Part shown: in pieces, positions 26,008 through 33,645 of the stretch
How the letters are laid out: each line of letters opens with the position of its first letter
How positions within the stretch are numbered: position 1 is the stretch's first letter
NCBI RefSeq assembly: GCF_002291445.1
Contig: NZ_CP014137.1
Location: 3,782,001 to 3,846,000, forward strand
Origin: Brenneria goodwinii
Lineage (GTDB): Bacteria > Pseudomonadota > Gammaproteobacteria > Enterobacterales > Enterobacteriaceae
DNA length: 64,000 nt
Direction of reading: 5' to 3'
The notes under the pieces: model-generated
The model's database searches: none
The model's input: only the letters and a program-made list of their open reading frames with translations
Told to the model about the DNA's origin: nothing
Position numbers and translations under genes: made by a program

Positions 26008-26050
26008 AAAAAAACGGTCAACGTGTATGGTGAAACACACGTTGACCGTT
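26008..26050 (-). terminator. distal Rho-independent terminator of the rnpB repeat array
   Basis: A 14-pair perfect stem (26013-26026 with 26037-26050) has a ten-base loop and, read on the minus strand, is followed by seven T (26008-26014). It is the last and strongest terminator downstream of rnpB. Confidence 0.85.
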
Positions 26051-26116
26051 AAGCCGGGTTCTTTCATGAATAGCGTCGTGGACAGTCATTCATCTTTGCG
26101 CCTGGTTCGCACAGGC

Positions 26117-26135
26117 AAAAAAACCGCCGCAGCGG
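26117..26135 (-). terminator. rnpB repeat terminator, distal copy
   Basis: ccgc/gcgg stem with a four-base loop (26124-26135), followed on the minus strand by seven T (26117-26123). Same form as the copy at 26232-26249. Confidence 0.7.
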
Positions 26136-26231
26136 AATTTTATAAATAGAGTGGAGTTGACCGTTAAGCCGCGTTCTTTCATGAATAGCGTCGTGGACAG
26201 TCATTCATCTTTGCGCCCGGTTCGCGCGGGC

Positions 26232-26249
26232 AAAAAACCGCCGGAGCGG
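26232..26249 (-). terminator. rnpB primary terminator
   Basis: ccgc/gcgg stem with a four-base loop (26238-26249), followed on the minus strand by six T (26232-26237). It lies directly past the mature 3' end. Confidence 0.75.
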
Positions 26250-26262
26250 AATTTTATAAATA

Positions 26263-26641
<379 letters not shown>

Positions 26642-26648
26642 GGCGCGG

Positions 26649-26677
26649 ATTGTATAGTGTTTTACGCTACCTGTCAT
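26649..26677 (-). promoter_or_regulatory. rnpB sigma-70 promoter
   Basis: On the minus strand, ATGACA (26672-26677) and TACAAT (26649-26654) are separated by exactly 17 bases, and the RNA 5' end falls eight bases past the -10. The -35 overlaps the rsmI stop codon (26674-26676). Confidence 0.75.
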
Positions 26678-27537
26678 CCTTCCTGCTGGTCGAGCGCGTA
26701 CTTATACAACGCATTTTTCTTAACCCCGTGTATTTCGGCGGCTAACGCGGCGGCCTTTTTCAAGGGCAATTCCTTCTGCAACAGGGACATGGTACGCAAA
26801 GCCTCGGCCGGCAACGCCTCGGCATCCGCTTTATGCCCTTCGACAATCAGCACCATCTCGCCTTTACGACGGTTCTCGTCTTCCCTCACCCAGGCCAGTA
26901 GTTCGCCTACCGGCGCGCCATAAATCGACTCCCAGGTTTTAGTGATTTCACGCGCCAACACAACATAACGCTGCGGTCCCAAGACGTCTGCCATGTCCTG
27001 CAAACTGTCCAGCAGCCGGTGTGTCGACTCATAAAAAATCAGGGTTCTCGCCTCTTCCTGCAACTCACGCAGCGTATCCTTACGCGCCTTGGTTTTTGCC
27101 GGCAGAAAACCCTCATAGCAGAAACGGTCTGAAGGCAGCCCGGCGGCGGAAAGCGCGGCGATCGCCGCACAGGCGCCGGGTAACGGCACAACACGGATCC
27201 CCGCCTCGCGGCAGCGGCGCACCAGGTGATAGCCGGGATCGTTAATCAATGGCGTTCCCGCGTCGGAAACCAGCGCGATACTTTGCCCATCTTGCAATTT
27301 CGCCAATACCGAATCCGCTTTTTGCTGTTCATTGTGATCGTGTAATGCGAACAGCCGTGCATTAATTGCAAAATGTTGTAACAACAGACCGGTATGCCGG
27401 GTATCCTCTGCAGCAATCAGATCGACGCTCTGCAATACGGCCAGAGCACGCTGGGTAATATCCCCCAGATTGCCAATCGGCGTAGGGACAATGTAAAGGG
27501 TGGATGCAGAAATGTCTGCTTGTTGGTCTTGATTCAT
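26674..27537 (-). CDS. rsmI: 16S rRNA (cytidine(1402)-2'-O)-methyltransferase RsmI
   Basis: SAM-dependent enzyme methylating the ribose of C1402 in the decoding centre of 16S rRNA. It is 287 residues (E. coli 286). The tetrapyrrole-methylase-type fold shows TLYIVPTPIGNLGDIT at the N-terminus, AEDTRHTGLLL, LVSDAGTPLINDPG and LPGACAAIAALSAAGLPSDRFCYEGFLP. It is divergent from lpoA with a 61-base gap, and upstream of rnpB. Confidence 0.97.
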   Translation of the reverse strand: MNQDQQADISASTLYIVPTPIGNLGDITQRALAVLQSVDLIAAEDTRHTGLLLQHFAINARLFALHDHNEQQKADSVLAKLQDGQSIALVSDAGTPLINDPGYHLVRRCREAGIRVVPLPGACAAIAALSAAGLPSDRFCYEGFLPAKTKARKDTLRELQEEARTLIFYESTHRLLDSLQDMADVLGPQRYVVLAREITKTWESIYGAPVGELLAWVREDENRRKGEMVLIVEGHKADAEALPAEALRTMSLLQKELPLKKAAALAAEIHGVKKNALYKYALDQQEG

Positions 27538-27598
27538 TGTTTCATCCGGGTTGCCGATTTAATATTGAGCATCTTTAAAAAAAATCATTGGATACAGT

Positions 27599-29644
27599 AT
27601 GCTTTCCTTTTGTTCCGTCCGTACTCAAACAGGGCGTATTCTCCCTGTATTGTTAGCGGCGCTGTTTCTTGCAGGCTGTCCAAGTCAGGCGCCGCAAAGC
27701 CCTCCACCTGAGATTCAGGGCAAGGCTGACGCTTCTGCCGATTATTATCTGCAACAGATGCAGCAAAGCGGCGATAGTAACAAGGCTGCCTGGCAATTAC
27801 TCGCAATTCGCGCCTTATTGCAGGAAGGCAAAGTGCCGCTGGCAAGTCAGCAGTTTAGCGCATTACCGGCCAATTTAAGCGCTGCGCAGAAGCTGGAACA
27901 GCAATTATTGAGCGCCGAACTGTCCGTTGCGCAAAATAATATGGATGCCGCCAATACGGCATTAAGCCAACTGGACGTCAAGGCGCTCTCCGCCCAGCAG
28001 CAGCTTCGCTACTACGATGCGCAAATTATGGCGAATCAACGGCGCCCGTCGGCGACATTGCTGCGCGCCTATATTGCTCAGGAACCCTTACTGCAAGGGG
28101 GCTCCGCCCGCCAAGCGAATATCGACCAAACCTGGCTGGCGCTGGTGCAGATGACGCCGCAGGAGTCTGATTCAATACTGATCAATGCCGATGAAAACGT
28201 TCTGCAGGGCTGGCTCGATCTACTTAGCGACTATCAGGCCAACCGCCAGTCTCCCGACCAGCTAAAATCGGCGATTCAGGATTGGCAAACCCGCTACCCG
28301 CGCCATCCGGCGGCCCAAATGTTGCCGACGCAGTTGACGCTATTTACTGATTTCCATCCGTCGCAGGTCAGCAGTATCGCCCTGCTCTTGCCATTAAATG
28401 GCCAGGCGCAGGTGTTTGCCAACGCCATCCAGCAGGGATTTAACGCGGCGAGAAACGGTCAGGCCATGTTAACAGGCTCATTACCGCAAGCGGACGCCGC
28501 ATCGGCCGGCGACGGTCAGCAAATCAATTCCCCGGACCAAAGCACCGAAGCCGCCGATAACCAGAACGGCCAGGATGATCAGAACGGGCAAGACGGTCAG
28601 CCGATTGCGCAATACAGCGACGAGGCTACCCCGGTAACGCCTCCCGCCGAGCAGTCGTCTCTCCCCAGCTCATTGCCGGTAAAAGTATATGACACATCAT
28701 CGCAACCTTTAGCGAATGTGCTGGCGCAGGCGCAGCAGGACGGCGCTTCTCTTGTCATCGGGCCGCTGTTGAAAAATGAAGTGGAACAGTTGGCGACCAG
28801 CCAGTCTCCCTTGAATATTCTGGCGCTCAATCAGCCGGAACATGTGCAAAATGCCCCTAATATCTGCTACTTCGCTTTATCGCCGGAAGATGAAGCCAGA
28901 GACGCCGCCAAGTTTATTCATCAGCAAGGCAAACAGCAGCCGTTACTCCTGGTGCCGCGCGGAAACCTGGGCGATCGCGTCGTTAATGCGTTTGCGCAGG
29001 CCTGGAGCCAGCAAGGCGGCGGTCTCCTGTTGCAACAGCGCTTCGGCAGCACCATTGAACTCAAACAGGCGATCAACAGCGGCGCGGGTCTGAGCCTGAG
29101 CGGCCAACCGGTTAACCAGACATCCCAGACGCCGCCAGGAACAACCGTAGGCGATTTAACCATCCCGGCACAGGTAGAACCGGTGGTCAACTTATCGATG
29201 GGCGGTAATATCGATGCCGTTTACATCATCGCCACGCCTGATGAACTGTCGCTGATCAAACCCATGATCGATATGCGTACCACATCGCGCGCACGTCCCG
29301 CGCTGTATGCCAGTTCTCGCAGTTTCCAGGCAGGCAGCGGCCCCGATTTCCGTCTGGAAATGGAAGGATTACAATTCAGCGAGATCCCGCTATTGGCGGG
29401 CGCGAACCCAGCGCTGATGCAGCAGGTAAACAGCCAGTTCAAAAACGATTACTCACTGGCGCGCCTCTATGCGATGGGAATGGACGCCTGGACGTTGGCC
29501 AGCCACTTTGCCGAAATGCGCCAGATGCCTGGTCATCAGGTTGCCGGGGCAACCGGTATACTGAGCGCAACGCCCGACTGCGTGATCAACCGGCAGATGA
29601 CCTGGCTGCGATATCGTCAAGGTCAGTTGGTGCCGGCATCCTGA
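27599..29644 (+). CDS. lpoA: penicillin-binding protein 1A activator LpoA
   Basis: Outer-membrane lipoprotein that activates PBP1A for peptidoglycan synthesis. It is 681 residues (E. coli 678). The lipobox LAGC follows the signal (cysteine at about residue 27). The N-terminal domain is alpha-helical TPR-like; the C-terminal domain is a periplasmic-binding-protein fold (LLPLNGQAQVFANAIQQGF, then YDTSSQPLANVLAQAQQDGASLVIGPLLK). Between them lies a Gln/Asn/Asp-rich linker (NGQDDQNGQDGQ, about 28555-28620), which is of variable length in this family. Its tail overlaps yraN. Confidence 0.96.
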   Translation: MLSFCSVRTQTGRILPVLLAALFLAGCPSQAPQSPPPEIQGKADASADYYLQQMQQSGDSNKAAWQLLAIRALLQEGKVPLASQQFSALPANLSAAQKLEQQLLSAELSVAQNNMDAANTALSQLDVKALSAQQQLRYYDAQIMANQRRPSATLLRAYIAQEPLLQGGSARQANIDQTWLALVQMTPQESDSILINADENVLQGWLDLLSDYQANRQSPDQLKSAIQDWQTRYPRHPAAQMLPTQLTLFTDFHPSQVSSIALLLPLNGQAQVFANAIQQGFNAARNGQAMLTGSLPQADAASAGDGQQINSPDQSTEAADNQNGQDDQNGQDGQPIAQYSDEATPVTPPAEQSSLPSSLPVKVYDTSSQPLANVLAQAQQDGASLVIGPLLKNEVEQLATSQSPLNILALNQPEHVQNAPNICYFALSPEDEARDAAKFIHQQGKQQPLLLVPRGNLGDRVVNAFAQAWSQQGGGLLLQQRFGSTIELKQAINSGAGLSLSGQPVNQTSQTPPGTTVGDLTIPAQVEPVVNLSMGGNIDAVYIIATPDELSLIKPMIDMRTTSRARPALYASSRSFQAGSGPDFRLEMEGLQFSEIPLLAGANPALMQQVNSQFKNDYSLARLYAMGMDAWTLASHFAEMRQMPGHQVAGATGILSATPDCVINRQMTWLRYRQGQLVPAS

Positions 29645-29997
29645 ATACTCGGGCAACCGGCGCGGATTATGAACAGCGGGCCCGGCGCTATCTTGAACGC
29701 GTCGGCTTGACCTTCACCGCCGCCAATGTCATGTTGCGCGGCGGTGAGCTGGATTTAATTATGCGCGACCGGCAAACCTGGGTCTTTGTGGAGGTTCGCT
29801 ATCGGCGAAATGCCGACTTTGGCGGTGCCGCCGCCAGCGTCACCCGGCGCAAACAACAGCGGTTGCTTCATGCCGCCGCCGTCTGGCTGGCACAGCGCGG
29901 GAGCAGTTTTGATACGGCGGACTGCCGCTTCGACGTACTGGCGATTACCGGCGACCAGATTACCTGGCTTCCCAACGCCTTCAACGCGCAGGGATGA
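29602..29997 (+). CDS. yraN: UPF0102 protein YraN with an apparent CTG start
   Basis: A small protein of the Holliday-junction-resolvase-like endonuclease fold (UPF0102); role unproven. The conserved core ANVMLRGGELDLIMRDRQTWVFVEVRYRR with GE-LDLI and FVEVRYR is intact. No ATG, GTG or TTG opens the conserved N-terminus (TGADYEQRARRYLERVGLTF); the first such codon (TTG, 29707) lies inside it. Aligning with E. coli, whose start ATG overlaps lpoA in the same place, gives CTG at 29602 and exactly 131 residues, the E. coli length. A second CTG (29641) overlaps the lpoA stop. The start is an inference. Confidence 0.8.
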   Translation: MAAISSRSVGAGILNTRATGADYEQRARRYLERVGLTFTAANVMLRGGELDLIMRDRQTWVFVEVRYRRNADFGGAAASVTRRKQQRLLHAAAVWLAQRGSSFDTADCRFDVLAITGDQITWLPNAFNAQG

Positions 29998-30144
29998 TGC
30001 ATGTCATAAACAATCCCAACGAGATTATACGGGGCATTTATCACGCACTGCGGCATACGGATAACGGATGAATGCCTCTGGCCCAGTCAGCGTACATATG
30101 GGCGCTAAGTTCATGGACTCTAATTAAAAGTAGGTTAATTCAAC

Positions 30145-30735
30145 GTGCTGGATAGAATAAAAGTTTGTTTTACCGAGAGTATTCAGACGCAGATTGCTGC
30201 TGCGGAAGCCTTACCGGACGCCATCTCCCGTGCGGCCATCGTGCTGGTGCAGTGCCTGCTGAATGGCAACAAAATTCTGTGCTGCGGCAACGGCACGTCC
30301 GCCGCCAATTCCCAGCATTTTGCGGCCAGCATGATTAATCGTTTTGAGGCGGAACGCCCCAGTTTACCGGCGATTGCACTTAATGCCGATAACGTGGTCT
30401 TAACTGCGATCGCCAACGATCGGCTGCATGAAGAGGTCTACGCCAAGCAAGTTCGGGCATTGGGACAAACCGGCGATGTGTTGCTGGCGATATCAACCCG
30501 CGGAAATAGCAGAGACATTGTCAAAGCGGTGGAAGCGGCGGTGACCAGAGATATGACGATTGTCGCTTTAACCGGCTACGATGGCGGCGAACTCGCCGGG
30601 CTGCTCGGTCCACAGGATGTGGAAATCCGCATTCCTTCGCACCGTAGCGCCCGTATTCAGGAAATGCACATGCTGACCGTTAACTGCCTGTGCGATTTAA
30701 TTGATAACACACTTTTTCCACACCAGAACGATTAA
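30145..30735 (+). CDS. diaA: DnaA initiator-associating protein DiaA
   Basis: A tetrameric SIS-domain protein that binds DnaA and stimulates timely replication initiation at oriC. It is 196 residues, as in E. coli. The SIS motifs CCGNGTSAANSQHFAASMINRFE and ALTGYDGGELAGLLGPQDVEIRIPSHRSARIQEMH are nearly identical. The start is GTG (30145-30147), giving MLDRIKVCF. It follows yraN as in E. coli and is 10 bases before dolP. Confidence 0.97.
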   Translation: MLDRIKVCFTESIQTQIAAAEALPDAISRAAIVLVQCLLNGNKILCCGNGTSAANSQHFAASMINRFEAERPSLPAIALNADNVVLTAIANDRLHEEVYAKQVRALGQTGDVLLAISTRGNSRDIVKAVEAAVTRDMTIVALTGYDGGELAGLLGPQDVEIRIPSHRSARIQEMHMLTVNCLCDLIDNTLFPHQND

Positions 30736-30745
30736 GGAGCACTAC

Positions 30746-31321
30746 ATGAGGATAAGTTCTGCATTTGCCGTGCTGTCTATCGCCCTCTTGTTACAAGGTT
30801 GTGTTGGCGCGGTAGTGGTTGGAAGCGCTGCTGTCGCCACCAAGAGCGCCACCGATCCCCGCACCGTGGGGACGCAGGTTGACGACGGCACACTGGAAAT
30901 CCGTGTGACCAATGCGCTCGGCAAAGACGAGCAATTGAAAAAAGAGGCCCGCATTGTCGCTACCGCCTATCAGGGAAAAGTTCTGTTGACGGGACAGGCG
31001 CCGACGACCGAATTATCCGAACGGGCTAAACAGATTGCGCTCGGCGTAGATGGCGCGGCCGAAGTGTATAACGAAATTCGCCAGGGCAACCCCGTTTCAC
31101 TGGGAACCGCCTCAATGGATACCTGGATCACCACCAAAGTACGTTCTCAGATCCTGGCAAGCGACACGGTTAAATCTTCCAACGTGAAGGTCACAACCGA
31201 AAATGGCGAAGTATTTCTGCTCGGCCTGGTTACCCAGCGCGAAGGCGCGTCAGCGGCTGAAATCGCCAGTAAAATCAGCGGCGTAAAACACGTCACCACC
31301 GCATTTACTTATCTGCAATAA
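30746..31321 (+). CDS. dolP: outer-membrane lipoprotein DolP (YraP)
   Basis: Dual BON-domain lipoprotein needed for outer-membrane integrity; E. coli DolP acts at the division site and is induced by sigma-E. The ATG at 30746 with TAAGGAG upstream gives 191 residues, the E. coli length. The signal peptide ends in the lipobox LQGC, and two BON domains follow (about residues 45-110 and 125-190). It is translated from the diaA transcript. Confidence 0.96.
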   Translation: MRISSAFAVLSIALLLQGCVGAVVVGSAAVATKSATDPRTVGTQVDDGTLEIRVTNALGKDEQLKKEARIVATAYQGKVLLTGQAPTTELSERAKQIALGVDGAAEVYNEIRQGNPVSLGTASMDTWITTKVRSQILASDTVKSSNVKVTTENGEVFLLGLVTQREGASAAEIASKISGVKHVTTAFTYLQ

Positions 31322-31332
31322 GTCATGCTCCC

Positions 31333-31368
31333 ACCCCAGCCGCCGATGAAAACATCCGCGGCTGGGGT
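31333..31368 (+). terminator. GC-rich hairpin downstream of dolP
   Basis: An 11-pair perfect stem, accccagccgc (31333-31343) with gcggctggggt (31358-31368). No T-tract follows, so it may stop transcription weakly or stabilise the dolP mRNA. Confidence 0.4.
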
Positions 31369-31389
31369 CGTCAGCGTATTGGCCCTGTC

Positions 31390-31850
31390 CTATTCTCGCT
31401 TTCCGCAGGGATAACCGCGCAAAAGTTTTTTCAGCTGGCGGGATTTACCTGCCCATCGCGCCGTATCCGGGGTAAACCCTCCGCTTTGCTCGGATCCGGC
31501 CACCAGTAGGCGCTGAGGCTCAAATAATCATGTTTTGAACCGCTGGGAGGTAGGGATCTTTTCTGGGTGACGCAGGGATTCGTGATTTTCAGAACGCGAT
31601 CGGCCTGCGCGAGCAATTGACGGTAAGCCAAACGCATTTGCGGTTTCGCCGTATGTTGCTGCAACTGTTGCTTCGCCGACGCCAGTTGGCTCGGCGCTAA
31701 AAAAGCGTAAGGCGTGTTCGCTTCATCAGCCGAACTGATTGTTGCAACGCCGCTCCATAGCGATGCGCTAAACAGTAATAAATAACGTAGCCGCGTATTT
31801 TCCCTCGCCACAACACCTTTCAGGACATTGCGTCGTGAGTCGTGAGTCAT
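31390..31850 (-). pseudogene. internally deleted alginate-lyase-family gene (remnant)
   Basis: Minus-strand codons 31431-31850 (139 residues) encode an intact N-terminus of the polysaccharide-lyase/alginate-lyase family: a signal-like hydrophobic segment, then KRSLPPSGSKHDYLSLSAYWWPDPSKAEGLPRIRRDGQVNPAS. Family members continue for about 250 more residues, but a stop follows at NPAS. In the adjacent frame (stop at 31390-31392) the next bases read QLKKLLRGYPCGKRE, which looks like a C-terminal tail. An internal deletion with frameshift is the simplest reading. Function lost, in my judgement. Confidence 0.65.
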
Positions 31851-31880
31851 CCGGCATATCGCTTACCACATGAAACCGAT

Positions 31881-32615
31881 TCAGTTTAAGCCATTTGCAC
31901 GCAAAAACGCTTCGCCGCCGATCTGACGCATCTGGCGTAAAATCCATTGCTGGCGCTGAATCACGTACCCGGACGGCGCATTGACGCGAAAACGGATCGG
32001 ATTTGGCAATACCGCCGCCAGCAAAGCCGACTCACTCGCGGTCAGCCTGCGGGCGGACTTATTGAAATAATGCCTTGAGGCGGCTTCCACACCAAAAATA
32101 CCGGGGCCGAACTCCGCAATATTCAGATACACCGTCAGGATCCGCCGTTTGGTCCATACCAGTTCAACCCCGGCGGTAATTCCGGCTTCGAGACCTTTGC
32201 GCAGCCAACTGCGGCCATCCCACAAAAACAGATTCTTCACCATCTGCTGGGAAAGCGTGGATGCCCCGCGGATCCGCTGCGTATTACGCTCATTATGTCG
32301 CAGCGCCGAGTTAATGGCGTCAAAATCAAACCCCCAATGATCGGGGAATTTCTGATCTTCTGCGGCGATCACCGCCAGCGCCATTGACGGAGCGATATCA
32401 TCCATTGCGACCCAGGACGAATGGGCGACGTAGGAAAAATCGCCGTTCAGCCATGCGCTGATCTGACGGTCGGCCATCACGGAGGAAAACGGTACCGGCA
32501 GAAAAGAAAACAGCACAATACCCGCCAGCCAGAGTCCCAATACCGCTAGCAGACACCGGACAATCAAGCGCTTAAAACGCATCAGCAGACCGTTACGGCG
32601 ACGGCTCAATCTCAT
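31881..32615 (-). CDS. mtgA: monofunctional peptidoglycan glycosyltransferase MtgA
   Basis: Membrane-anchored GT51 enzyme that polymerises lipid II glycan strands, contributing to septal peptidoglycan. It is 244 residues (E. coli 242). A single N-terminal membrane segment (about residues 14-36) is followed by GT51 motifs AEDQKFPDHWGFD (catalytic glutamate), GASTLSQQMVKNLFLW, RKGLEAGITAGVELVWTKRRILTVYLN and ESALLAAVLPNP. Its start overlaps the elbB stop by four bases (ATGA-type), implying coupling. Confidence 0.97.
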   Translation of the reverse strand: MRLSRRRNGLLMRFKRLIVRCLLAVLGLWLAGIVLFSFLPVPFSSVMADRQISAWLNGDFSYVAHSSWVAMDDIAPSMALAVIAAEDQKFPDHWGFDFDAINSALRHNERNTQRIRGASTLSQQMVKNLFLWDGRSWLRKGLEAGITAGVELVWTKRRILTVYLNIAEFGPGIFGVEAASRHYFNKSARRLTASESALLAAVLPNPIRFRVNAPSGYVIQRQQWILRQMRQIGGEAFLRANGLN

Positions 32616-33265
32616 TCAATCAAGTCCAGCACGCGAGCGACCAGCTTGTCGATACCTTTTGCCGCTTCACTGATTGAGTTAGCTAACATGTAAGCGGGCG
32701 TGGTAACGACTTTGTGCTCTGCATCCACCACGATATCATCGACCGGGCAAACAACGTGAATCCCCCCCATTTCCTCAATGATTTCAGCAGTATCAATATC
32801 ATTACCAATTGTAACTCTGAGTGGTTCGCCCAATAGCCTTGGTAACAGTGCGGGACTGATGCAAATAAAACCAATTGGTTTATTCTGCTTATAAATTTCC
32901 TGTGTGAGTAATTTTAAATTTTCATCAACATGACATGCCGCGCCCTGAGTGGCAAAGTCGCTTAAATTTTTGGCGGAGCCAAAACCGCCGGGTACAATCA
33001 ACGCATCAAGTTGTTGCGCATCAGCGTCTGAAAGCGGTTGAATTTTTCCTCTGGCGATCCTGGCGGACTCGACTAAAACGTTGCGATTCTCATTGGTTAC
33101 GTCACCTGTCAGGTGATTAACAACATCGGATTGCGGTTTATCGGGTGCAAAACAAACCGCCTCTGCCCCGGCCCTATCCAATGCAAGCAGCGTCAGCACT
33201 GCTTCATGAATCTCTGAACCATCATAAACACCACACCCGCTCAGGACAATGCCGACTCTTTTCAT
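32612..33265 (-). CDS. elbB: glyoxalase-like isoprenoid biosynthesis protein ElbB
   Basis: DJ-1/PfpI-superfamily class I glutamine-amidotransferase-like protein (ES1 family). E. coli ElbB has weak glyoxalase activity; the physiological role is debated. The chosen start (second ATG of an adjacent pair; 33265 rather than 33268) gives 217 residues, the E. coli length, with GAGGG at good spacing. VIVPGGFG-type motif ALIVPGGFGSAKNL and the conserved C-terminal PAYMLANSISEAAKGIDKLV are present. It is upstream of and coupled to mtgA. Confidence 0.94.
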   Translation of the reverse strand: MKRVGIVLSGCGVYDGSEIHEAVLTLLALDRAGAEAVCFAPDKPQSDVVNHLTGDVTNENRNVLVESARIARGKIQPLSDADAQQLDALIVPGGFGSAKNLSDFATQGAACHVDENLKLLTQEIYKQNKPIGFICISPALLPRLLGEPLRVTIGNDIDTAEIIEEMGGIHVVCPVDDIVVDAEHKVVTTPAYMLANSISEAAKGIDKLVARVLDLIE

Positions 33266-33377
33266 CATCTTTTCCCTCATTTCATTACATCAACTAATTG
33301 ATTTTTTAATTGACAAACACTAATCTACATCACAGATTTTAATGATTCTTCTAACTGAAGTTTCCGCTTTTGCTATT

Positions 33378-33405
33378 TTGTTGCTTGATGAAGATGTAAC
33401 ATAAT
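33378..33405 (+). promoter_or_regulatory. candidate arcZ promoter
   Basis: TTGTTG (33378-33383) and CATAAT (33400-33405) are separated by 16 bases. The predicted start, about 33412, is consistent with an arcZ RNA of roughly 115 nucleotides. Flanking AT-rich DNA could hold an ArcA site, since E. coli arcZ is ArcA-repressed. Confidence 0.4.
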
Positions 33406-33411
33406 TAGGAT

Positions 33412-33526
33412 ATGCATATCCGCACTTGCGAGTTCACGAACCCTGATATCTAAATGCAGGTGCCCGTTTTCCCTGGTGTTGGCGCATAATTCGCGCACCC
33501 CGGCCTCGGTCGGGGTCATTTTTTTT
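33412..33526 (+). ncRNA. arcZ: Hfq-dependent regulatory sRNA ArcZ
   Basis: The gene lies on the plus strand between elbB and arcB, the E. coli position. The 3' half is almost identical to E. coli ArcZ: ttttccctggtgttggcgca (the rpoS-pairing region; 33467 onward), then tcgcgcaccccgg, an eight-pair GC stem and a T-run (33519-33526). The 5' half is less conserved, which fits processing of ArcZ to a shorter 3' form in E. coli. The 5' end is approximate. The conserved seed implies activation of rpoS and repression of other mRNAs. Confidence 0.88.
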
Positions 33527-33645
33527 CTGGCCCCCCCTTTTCGCATTCCCTTTCGATCCTACGCTTCATACGGTGAAACTTTGTCCCGGCGTTTTTTGCT
33601 CGCCACATCCCTGTGCCTCGTTCTTTGGGCCTTCACGGCGTGACG

